From positions 1 through 9,239 of the forward strand of contig JAEYNS010000340.1 in assembly GCA_023412435.1 (NCBI GenBank): 9,239 nucleotides of DNA, written 5' to 3'. This document shows, in pieces, positions 1-5,149 of this stretch. Below the pieces are notes generated by a model. That model ran no database searches. It was not told the origin of the DNA and was given only the letters and a program-made list of their open reading frames with translations. The position numbers and the translations under genes are program-made. Each line of letters opens with the position of its first letter. Position 1 is the first letter of the stretch. This DNA comes from Actinomycetes bacterium (GTDB taxonomy: Bacteria > Actinomycetota > Actinomycetes > Propionibacteriales > Propionibacteriaceae).

Positions 1-1
1 G

Positions 2-340
2 AGCAGCAACGCGATGTACCAGGGCACGGGGCAGATCGACCAGCAGTTCGCCATCACCCGCGCCCGCGCCGCCGAGCTGCGCCGGGAGGTCCTGGTGGTG
101 ACGACCAGCGGGGTCTCGGGGTTGATCCGCCCCGACGGCAGCGTCGAGTTCAAGGTCGGGGAGCCCACAGGGGCCTTTGGGGCGGTCGAGTTGCCGCGCC
201 GCACCGGGCTCACCCCGGCCGTGCAGGTGGCGCCGCTGATCGAGCTGACGCTGGCCCTGCTCACCCTCGTCCTGGCCGGGATCGGCCTGCTCCAGCAGGG
301 ACGCCGATTCCCCCCGGCTTGGCGCCGGCTGGCAGACTAG
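2..340 (+). CDS. lnt: Apolipoprotein N-acyltransferase, C-terminal part (5' end outside window)
   Basis: This is the last 112 codons of an apolipoprotein N-acyltransferase, the membrane enzyme that N-acylates the lipid-modified cysteine of lipoproteins using a phospholipid donor. The reading frame is open from base 2, so the ATG at 14 is internal (it follows S-S-N-A) and the gene begins upstream of the window. Visible features are the end of the nitrilase-like domain, with the Q-Q-F-A-I-T-R-A-R-A-A-E segment (family pattern HxQxAxxRAxE), then T-T-S-G-V-S-G and the T-G-L-T-P segment. A final hydrophobic helix of about 23 residues (window codons 80-102) and a short basic tail follow. The catalytic Glu-Lys-Cys residues lie upstream and cannot be checked. 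It is followed 32 bp later by the mannosyltransferase gene, a pairing typical of actinobacteria, where the two can be fused as Ppm1. Assignment is firm from the C-terminal motifs and the neighbour. Confidence 0.85.
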   Translation, partial: SSNAMYQGTGQIDQQFAITRARAAELRREVLVVTTSGVSGLIRPDGSVEFKVGEPTGAFGAVELPRRTGLTPAVQVAPLIELTLALLTLVLAGIGLLQQGRRFPPAWRRLAD

Positions 341-356
341 GGACGCCCCGAACGTC

Positions 357-369
357 GGAGGATGGAGAA
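357..369 (+). promoter_or_regulatory. Ribosome binding site(s) fixing the GTG start of the mannosyltransferase gene
   Basis: GGAGGA (357-362) and GGAGAA (364-369) lie 10 and 3 nt upstream of the GTG at 373, respectively. The alternative ATG at 319 lies inside lnt, and the extra residues it would add do not resemble the family N-terminus, so these sites favour the GTG start. Confidence 0.55.
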
Positions 370-372
370 GCT

Positions 373-1128
373 GTGTCGCTCGACCGCGTGCTGGTCATCA
401 TCCCGACGTACAACGAGGCAGAGAACATCGGCCCCATCACCAGCCGGCTCCGCAGTGCGGTGCCCGCCGCCGAGATCCTCGTCGTGGACGACAACTCACC
501 CGATGGCACCGGACGCCTGGCCGACGAACTGGCTGCCGGTGACCCGCACGTGCACGTGCTGCACCGGGCGGGCAAGGAGGGCCTCGGCGCCGCGTACCTG
601 GCCGGCTTCGACTGGGGGCTGCAGCGCGGCTACGACGTCCTGGTCGAGCACGACGCCGACGGGTCACACCGTCCCGAGCAGCTGCCCCTCCTGCTGGAGC
701 GGCTGCAGACCGCGGACGTCGTGAAGGGCTCGCGCTGGGTACCCGGCGGGCGGGTGGTGAACTGGCCGAAGTCGCGCGAGCTGCTCTCCCGTGGCGGCAA
801 CCTCTGGGTCAGGCTGTGGCTCGGCCTGCCGGTCTCGGACGCCACCGGCGGCTTCGCGGCGTGGCGAGCCGAGACGCTGCGCGGAATGGACCTCGCCGGG
901 GTGCAGGCGGCGGGCTACGGCTTCCAGGTCGACCTGGCGTGGCGGGCGATCCGTAACGGCTTCACCGTCGCCGAGGTGCCGATCGAGTTCGCCGACCGAC
1001 GTTTCGGAGACTCCAAGATGAGCCGGAAGATCGTCGCCGAGGCGATGTGGCTGACCACCAGGTGGGGGATCGCTCACCGGTGGTCGCAGCTGAAGGCGCT
1101 CTTCTCCCGGAAGGGGACGACGACATGA
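373..1128 (+). CDS. Polyprenol monophosphomannose synthase (GT2 dolichol-phosphate mannosyltransferase family)
   Basis: 251-aa family 2 glycosyltransferase that transfers mannose from GDP-mannose to polyprenyl phosphate on the cytoplasmic face of the membrane. This makes the donor for lipoglycans and O-mannosylated proteins. Visible motifs are I-I-P-T-Y-N-E-A-E-N (9-18), V-V-D-D-N-S-P-D-G-T (37-46), the metal-binding D-A-D (94-96) inside H-D-A-D-G-S-H, K-G-S-R-W (118-122), the A-T-G-G-F acceptor-site segment (157-161), and F-G-D-S-K-M-S (211-217). No membrane helices are present, as in the D2 domain of mycobacterial Ppm1. The GTG at 373 is chosen because the protein then begins just before the first beta strand and has good Shine-Dalgarno sequences. 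It sits between lnt (32 bp upstream) and fxsA (ATGA overlap), so translation is probably coupled. The glycan acceptor cannot be read from sequence; the activity is family-based. Confidence 0.9.
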   Translation: MSLDRVLVIIPTYNEAENIGPITSRLRSAVPAAEILVVDDNSPDGTGRLADELAAGDPHVHVLHRAGKEGLGAAYLAGFDWGLQRGYDVLVEHDADGSHRPEQLPLLLERLQTADVVKGSRWVPGGRVVNWPKSRELLSRGGNLWVRLWLGLPVSDATGGFAAWRAETLRGMDLAGVQAAGYGFQVDLAWRAIRNGFTVAEVPIEFADRRFGDSKMSRKIVAEAMWLTTRWGIAHRWSQLKALFSRKGTTT

Positions 1129-1625
1129 TCCAGACAAGGCCGAACCCGAGAGCGCGCAGGCTGCTGCTGTGGGCGCTGGTGGGTGCTTTCGTGCTGATCC
1201 CCGTGATGGAGATCTGGACGCTGGTCACCGTCGGCGGCTGGCTCGGCCTGTGGCCCACGCTGGGGCTGCTGGTACTGGGCGGTGCGGTGGGCGCCTGGCT
1301 CACCCAGCGGGAGGGCCGTCGCGCCGGGCAGGCGCTGGTGGTCGCCTTCGGCGGAGGGCGGCTGCCGACCGGCAGGTTGGCCGACGCCGCGCTGGTGCTG
1401 GTCGGCGGCATCCTGCTGATGGTGCCCGGGTTCCTGACCGACCTGCTGGGCCTTGCCATGCTGTTGCCGGTGACCCGTCCTGTCGTCCGGCGGCTGATCG
1501 CCACCGTGTTGGCGCGCAATGCCGCCCGCGGCGGAGCCGATCCGATGGTGATCAGGGGCCAGACCGTCGAGCCCCCGCCGTCCGGCCCGATGGTGATCAG
1601 GGGTGAGGTCGAGGACCGTCCCTGA
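1125..1625 (+). CDS. fxsA: FxsA family membrane protein
   Basis: 166-aa inner-membrane protein of the FxsA family. The E. coli member, when overexpressed, relieves exclusion of phage T7 by the F plasmid; the normal role is unknown. Hydrophobic segments are at about residues 13-33, 36-59 and 86-117. The family-typical P-V-M-E-I (26-30) follows the first helix, V-P-G-F-L-T-D-L-L-G (100-109) closes the hydrophobic region, and R-R-L (122-124) begins the cytoplasmic part. The ATG at 1125 overlaps the mannosyltransferase stop as ATGA, with AAGGGG upstream (1111-1116). Upstream in-frame starts (from 1047) would lie inside the preceding gene and are not used. The C-terminal tail is polar and holds the segment P-M-V-I-R-G twice (residues 140-145 and 155-160). 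It is co-directional with lnt and the mannosyltransferase, so it is probably the last gene of that operon. Confidence 0.85.
   Translation: MIQTRPNPRARRLLLWALVGAFVLIPVMEIWTLVTVGGWLGLWPTLGLLVLGGAVGAWLTQREGRRAGQALVVAFGGGRLPTGRLADAALVLVGGILLMVPGFLTDLLGLAMLLPVTRPVVRRLIATVLARNAARGGADPMVIRGQTVEPPPSGPMVIRGEVEDRP
1542..1603 (+). repeat. 17-bp direct repeat inside fxsA
   Basis: The identical 17-mer ccgatggtgatcagggg occurs at 1542-1558 and 1587-1603, offset by 45 bp (15 codons), so it stays in frame. It encodes P-M-V-I-R-G twice in the cytoplasmic tail of FxsA. The identical codons suggest a recent in-frame duplication or selection for the repeated peptide. Confidence 0.85.
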
Positions 1626-1631
1626 CCGGCC

Positions 1632-1979
1632 TCAGCCCTTGCTCTTGTCGCCTTCGCCGCGGATCTCGTCGAGCCGTTCGGCGAGCAGTTCCTCGAGTTC
1701 CTCGATGGAGCGCCGCTCCCGCAGCATGTCCCAGTGGGTGCGCGGCGGCTTGGTCGCCTTGACCTCAGGCTCCACACCGTCGGTGCGGCGGGCCGGCTCA
1801 CCGCAGCGAGGGCACTCCCATTCGGTGGGGAGCTCCGCCTCGGCGGCGAAGACCACCTCGAAGTGGTGGGCGTTGGGGCAGTCGAAGCCGATCTCCTGCC
1901 GGGGGGCGAGTTCCACGCCCTGGCCGTCGGCATAGCTCTTGGATCCGAGGCCCGAGCCCCGGAGTGCGCGATCCGCCAT
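1632..1979 (-). CDS. rbpA: RNA polymerase-binding protein RbpA
   Basis: 115-aa actinobacterial transcription factor that binds RNA polymerase and the principal sigma factor and stabilises the open promoter complex. Domains in order: an N-terminal tail (M-A-D-R-A-L-R-G-S, 1-9) ending in L-A-P-R-Q (24-28); a core domain with likely zinc ligands C34, H38 or H39, C56 and C59; a basic linker K-P-P-R-T-H-W-D-M-L (77-86); and the sigma-interacting helix R-R-S-I-E-E-L-E-E-L-L (89-99). The linker and helix are nearly invariant in the family. The zinc-type cysteines are like Streptomyces RbpA and unlike the mycobacterial protein. The start is an ATG with an AGGAGA Shine-Dalgarno 6-7 nt upstream. It converges on fxsA with 6 bp between stops. 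The tail beyond the sigma-interacting helix (G-E-G-D-K-S-K-G) is short and charged. Confidence 0.95.
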   Translation of the reverse strand: MADRALRGSGLGSKSYADGQGVELAPRQEIGFDCPNAHHFEVVFAAEAELPTEWECPRCGEPARRTDGVEPEVKATKPPRTHWDMLRERRSIEELEELLAERLDEIRGEGDKSKG

Positions 1980-2023
1980 GGTGTTCTCCTGCCTGCGTTG
2001 CTGCCGCCAGTCGAGTCATCTCT

Positions 2024-2052
2024 ACCGTAGTCGGGCGCGCAACCGGCGTCAC
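2024..2052 (-). promoter_or_regulatory. Predicted rbpA promoter (principal sigma type)
   Basis: On the minus strand, GTGACG (2052-2047) and TACGGT (2029-2024) are separated by exactly 17 bp. They match the actinobacterial -35 (TTGAC-like) and -10 (TAnnnT) patterns. Transcription would start near 2017, giving a leader of about 37 nt with the AGGAGA ribosome site. The -35 lies in a GTGAC tandem repeat (2049-2066, plus-strand GTCACCGGGG-TCACGGGG). The SigR-type GGAAT/GTT elements known upstream of Streptomyces rbpA are not evident in this gap. The prediction is by eye. Confidence 0.4.
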
Positions 2053-2082
2053 CGGGGTCACGGGGGAGCGCCGCCCGAGGGG

Positions 2083-3426
2083 TCAGCTCACCGCATGGTG
2101 CGCGGGTTCGCGGACGGGGATCATCACGAGCAGACCGGCCAGCAGGATCAGCACGATCCCGAGGATCCCCCAGTAGGCGGTGTTCACCTCGCCCGTCAGG
2201 GACGCTCCCAGCCCCACCGACAGGCCGAACGCTGCGGGGGACAGGAAGGAGATCGCGCGACCGGTGGTGGCGTAGAGGCCGAAGATCTCACCTGCCCGCC
2301 CCTCGGGGATCAGCCGGGCGAGGAAGGACCGCGACGCCGACTGGGCCGGTCCCACGAACGCGGTCATCGCCATGCCGAGGGTCCAGAAGACGATCTGGCC
2401 GCGGTCGTGCAGCAGGAAGATGCCGAGGCCGAGGGCGACCAGGGCGCCCAGGGACAGCAGGATCACCTTCTTGGGACCGATCCGGTCGTCGACGTACCCG
2501 AACAGGATCGTGGAGACACCGGCGACGACGTTGGCGACGGCGCCGAACACGATCACGTCCCCGGGGGAGAAGCCGAAGGTGAGCGAGGCCAGCACGGCGC
2601 CGAACGCGAACACGCCCGACAGCCCGTCGCGGAACAGCGCGGAGGCGGCCAGGAAGAACACCGTGTGGGGGCTGGCGCGCCACAAGGTCGCGATCGAGGC
2701 GAACAGCAGCTTGTACGACCCGACCAGCCCGGCCCGTTCGGCCTTCCCGGTACGCGGGCGGTCCTTCAGCGAGAAGAAGGTCGGCAGCGTGAACACCAGG
2801 ATCCACAGGCCGCACACCAGCATCGACGCCCTGATGTCGAGCCCGTCGGCGTCGGTGACCCCGAACACGCCGACCTCGGGAGAGATGAAGCCGAAGTACA
2901 GCACCAGCAGGGCGACGATGCCGCCCAGGTAGCCCATGCCCCAGCCGAAGCCCGACACCCGGCCGACATTGTCCTTGGTCGAGATGTCATCGATCAGGGA
3001 GTAGTAGTTGACGTTGGCCAACTCGCCGATGATCGACGCCACCCCGAGGATGCCGAGCCCGAGCCACAGGTAGTCCGGTGCCGGGCGGACGAAGAACAGC
3101 GCGGCGGCCAGCCCGGCGATCAGCCAGGTCTGCCAGCGCAGGTTGAACACGGTGCGTCCGGTGCGGTCGGAACGCTGGCCGAGCACCGGTGCGATCAGCG
3201 CCACGACGAGGCCGGCGATGCCCGTCGAGAGGGCCAGCGCCTGCGCCGTCTCGTTCTCGGGTCCGAAGGCCTTGCCGGTGATGTACACGCTGAAGACGAA
3301 CGTGATGATGACCGTGTTGAGGGGCTGGGTGCCCCAGTCCCACATGGCCCACGCCCACACCTTGCGCGGCGGGCTGGGCTGCTTTCCCTCAAGGGCCGAG
3401 CCCTCGACCGGCAACGAGTCGGTCAT
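2083..3426 (-). CDS. MFS transporter, UMF1 (Atg22-like) family
   Basis: 447-aa polytopic membrane protein with about twelve hydrophobic segments. The N-terminus is hydrophilic (1-22), followed by W-A-W-A-M-W-D-W-G (24-32), the start of the first helix and a hallmark of the Atg22-like UMF1 family (usual form W-x-x-Y-D-W-A). The loop between helices 2 and 3 has the MFS signature G-Q-R-S-D-R-T-G-R (83-91). An equivalent G-Y-V-D-D-R-I-G-P-K-K lies between helices 8 and 9. The yeast relative exports amino acids from the vacuole; bacterial substrates are mostly unknown. The ATG at 3426 overlaps the upstream phosphodiesterase stop (ATGA) and has GGAAGGA 6 nt before it. Longer starts would run into that gene. 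Translational coupling to a phosphodiesterase hints that the two may share a metabolite, but this is inference. Confidence 0.85.
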   Translation of the reverse strand: MTDSLPVEGSALEGKQPSPPRKVWAWAMWDWGTQPLNTVIITFVFSVYITGKAFGPENETAQALALSTGIAGLVVALIAPVLGQRSDRTGRTVFNLRWQTWLIAGLAAALFFVRPAPDYLWLGLGILGVASIIGELANVNYYSLIDDISTKDNVGRVSGFGWGMGYLGGIVALLVLYFGFISPEVGVFGVTDADGLDIRASMLVCGLWILVFTLPTFFSLKDRPRTGKAERAGLVGSYKLLFASIATLWRASPHTVFFLAASALFRDGLSGVFAFGAVLASLTFGFSPGDVIVFGAVANVVAGVSTILFGYVDDRIGPKKVILLSLGALVALGLGIFLLHDRGQIVFWTLGMAMTAFVGPAQSASRSFLARLIPEGRAGEIFGLYATTGRAISFLSPAAFGLSVGLGASLTGEVNTAYWGILGIVLILLAGLLVMIPVREPAHHAVS

Positions 3427-4220
3427 TCGTGTCCTTCCCAGAGGTCCCGCCGGATCAGGACGGCCTTGAGGACGTCCGGTTCGTCGGTGACGATACCGTC
3501 CACCCCGAGGTCGATGAGCTGCTCCATCGTCGGCGCGTCGTTGATCGTCCACACGTGGACCCGGATCCCGTAGCGGTGCGCCGTCCGCACGAAGCGGGGC
3601 GTGACCAGGGTGAGACGGCCGTCCCAGAACCTCAGCGGTACCTGCGCGGCCCTGCCCACCACCAGTCGCGGCAGCAGCGGCAGGCCCACCCACAGCAGCA
3701 GCACTCCCCACCGGGTGAGGCCGGTCGCCACCCGCCGACCGACCAGCCGGCGGAAGGCTGTGATCCGCGCCAGCGAGAACGAACTGACGCAGACCCGGTC
3801 CTGCGCACCGGCCTGCGTGATCAGCGCGGCGAGCGGGGCGGTCGCGCCCGGAGCCTTGATGTCGAGGTTGAAGCGGGCGTTCGGGAAGGCGGCGAACAGC
3901 TCGGCGAGGCGGGGGATCGGGTCGGTGCCGCCGATCCGGATCGCGTCGAGCTCGGCGGCGGTGTGCTCGGCGATCAGGCCGTGCCCGTCGGTGACCCGTT
4001 CCAGGGACTCGTCGTGAAAGGCGACCAGCACCCCGTCCGCGGTGGCGTGCACGTCGGTCTCCAGATAGCGGTACCCCGTGGCGACGGCCCGCTGGAAGGC
4101 GGTCAGCGAGTTCTCACCCACCCCCGGCCAGTCGCCGCCCCGGTGCGCGAAGGCCTGGAAGTCGGTGTCGAAGTACGGGAAGCGCGGTTCGCTGGGATGC
4201 AGCGCCGGTGCCGGTGTCAC
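3423..4220 (-). CDS. Glycerophosphodiester phosphodiesterase family protein
   Basis: 265-aa GDPD-family TIM-barrel enzyme, expected to hydrolyse glycerophosphodiesters to sn-glycerol 3-phosphate and an alcohol with a divalent metal. Visible active-site features are A-H-R-G-G (H26, R27), E36-N37, E54-x-D56 metal ligands in E-T-D-V-H, the second catalytic histidine H69 in A-F-H-D, and N-L-D-I-K (118-122), where most relatives have E-I-K. The C-terminal part has W-T-I-N-D and G-V-D-G-I-V-T-D-E-P. There is no signal peptide, so it is probably cytoplasmic. A hydrophobic stretch around residues 150-170 may be buried or membrane-associated. The GTG start at 4220 is preferred over longer forms because it lies 7 nt after a TAGAGT -10 box (leaderless pattern), and the upstream residues are basic and not family-like. 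The MFS gene overlaps its stop codon. Confidence 0.9.
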   Translation of the reverse strand: MTPAPALHPSEPRFPYFDTDFQAFAHRGGDWPGVGENSLTAFQRAVATGYRYLETDVHATADGVLVAFHDESLERVTDGHGLIAEHTAAELDAIRIGGTDPIPRLAELFAAFPNARFNLDIKAPGATAPLAALITQAGAQDRVCVSSFSLARITAFRRLVGRRVATGLTRWGVLLLWVGLPLLPRLVVGRAAQVPLRFWDGRLTLVTPRFVRTAHRYGIRVHVWTINDAPTMEQLIDLGVDGIVTDEPDVLKAVLIRRDLWEGHE

Positions 4221-4227
4221 CCCGCGC

Positions 4228-4258
4228 ACTCTACCCACGCAGTCTTGCCGTATGTCAG
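4228..4258 (-). promoter_or_regulatory. Predicted leaderless promoter of the phosphodiesterase-MFS unit
   Basis: On the minus strand, TAGAGT (4233-4228) is followed by 7 nt and then the GTG at 4220. Transcription would therefore begin at or within a base or two of the start codon. CTGACA (4258-4253), 5/6 to TTGACA, lies 19 bp upstream, a slightly long spacer. No Shine-Dalgarno sequence precedes the GTG. The -10 hexamer and its distance are the same as those before lpdC. Confidence 0.4.
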
Positions 4259-4288
4259 CCCGTGGCGGGGGGCGTCCGCTACGCAAGA

Positions 4289-5149
4289 ATGTCCGCCGTG
4301 ACTACCATCTTGAGCATCCAGTCCTCGGTCGCCTACGGCCACGTGGGCAACAGCGCCGCGACCTTCCCGCTGATGCGGCTGGGCGTGGAGGTGTGGCCGG
4401 TGCTGACCGTCCACTTCTCCAACCACACCGGCTACGGGGCCTGGCGGGGCCCGTTGCTGGCCGCCTCCGACGTCGCGGACGTGGTCCGGGGCATCGACGA
4501 GCGCGGGGTCCTGAACCGGGTCGACGCGGTGCTGTCGGGCTACCAGGGCGGCGAGGCGGTGGGGGCGGAGATCCTCAACGCGGTGGCGCTGGTCAAGCAG
4601 CGCAACCCGTCCGCGATCTACTGCTGCGACCCGGTGATGGGCGATGTCGGGCGCGGCTTCTACGTCCGTCCGGGGATCCCCGAGTTCATGCGGGACGCTG
4701 TGGTACCGGCGGCCCAGATCGTGACCCCGAACCAGTTCGAGCTGGACTTCCTGACCGGACGGCAGACCCGCACCCTCGACGACCTGCTGGAGGCCGCACA
4801 CGCCCTGCGGGCGACCGGTCCCGAGGTGGTGCTGGTGACCAGCGCGATCCTCGAGGGCAGCGACCCGGGGAGCGTCCTGATGCTGGTGGTGGACGGGACC
4901 GGCGCCTGGACGGTCACCACGCCGCTGCTGGACCGCACCTTCACCGGGTCGGGCGACATCACCGCGGCGATCTTCCTCGCCCACTACCTGCGCAGCGGGA
5001 GCCCGGCCTCGGCGCTGGAGAACACCGCGGGGGCCGTCTACTCGGTGCTGAAGGCGACCGCCGAGGGCGAGTCGTCCGAGTTGGCGCTGGTGGCGGCGCA
5101 GGACGACCTGGTCCAGCCGTCCCACACCTTCCGCGCCGTCAGTCTTTGA
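4289..5149 (+). CDS. pdxY: Pyridoxal kinase (PdxY type)
   Basis: 286-aa ribokinase-fold kinase that phosphorylates pyridoxal to pyridoxal 5'-phosphate in the B6 salvage pathway; cytoplasmic. It aligns end to end with E. coli PdxY. Shared features are S-I-Q-S-x-V-A-Y-G-H-V-G-N-S-A (9-23), F-S-N-H-T-G-Y-G, V-L-S-G-Y-Q-G, C-D-P-V-M-G-D, T-P-N-Q-F-E-L, the phosphate-binding G-S-G-D-I-T-A-A near the C-terminus (family G-x-G-D, catalytic Asp), and the ending V-A-A-Q-D-D-L. The ATG at 4289 is used. A GTG at 4298 gives M-T-T-I-L-S-I-Q and matches PdxY starts at least as well, and AAGAAT lies 7 nt before it, so the true start may be there. No good Shine-Dalgarno is seen for either. Its 3' end overlaps the convergent HTH-MurA gene by 11 bp. 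Confidence 0.9.
   Translation: MSAVTTILSIQSSVAYGHVGNSAATFPLMRLGVEVWPVLTVHFSNHTGYGAWRGPLLAASDVADVVRGIDERGVLNRVDAVLSGYQGGEAVGAEILNAVALVKQRNPSAIYCCDPVMGDVGRGFYVRPGIPEFMRDAVVPAAQIVTPNQFELDFLTGRQTRTLDDLLEAAHALRATGPEVVLVTSAILEGSDPGSVLMLVVDGTGAWTVTTPLLDRTFTGSGDITAAIFLAHYLRSGSPASALENTAGAVYSVLKATAEGESSELALVAAQDDLVQPSHTFRAVSL

Noticed and set aside
1611..1633. Inverted repeat gaggaccg / cggcctc between fxsA and rbpA as a bidirectional terminator
   Set aside because: The stem is 7 bp with a bulge and no T-run follows on either strand, so it is too weak to call.
1939..3573. A 544-codon open frame on the plus strand across the MFS and rbpA region
   Set aside because: It is the antisense shadow of the GC-rich MFS gene. 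It is rich in Arg, Gln, Gly and Asp with no recognisable domain, while the minus strand shows a clear transporter.
3429..4301. A 290-codon plus-strand frame opposite the phosphodiesterase
   Set aside because: Composition is that of a shadow frame (Arg, Gly, Glu, Val) and the opposite strand encodes complete GDPD motifs.
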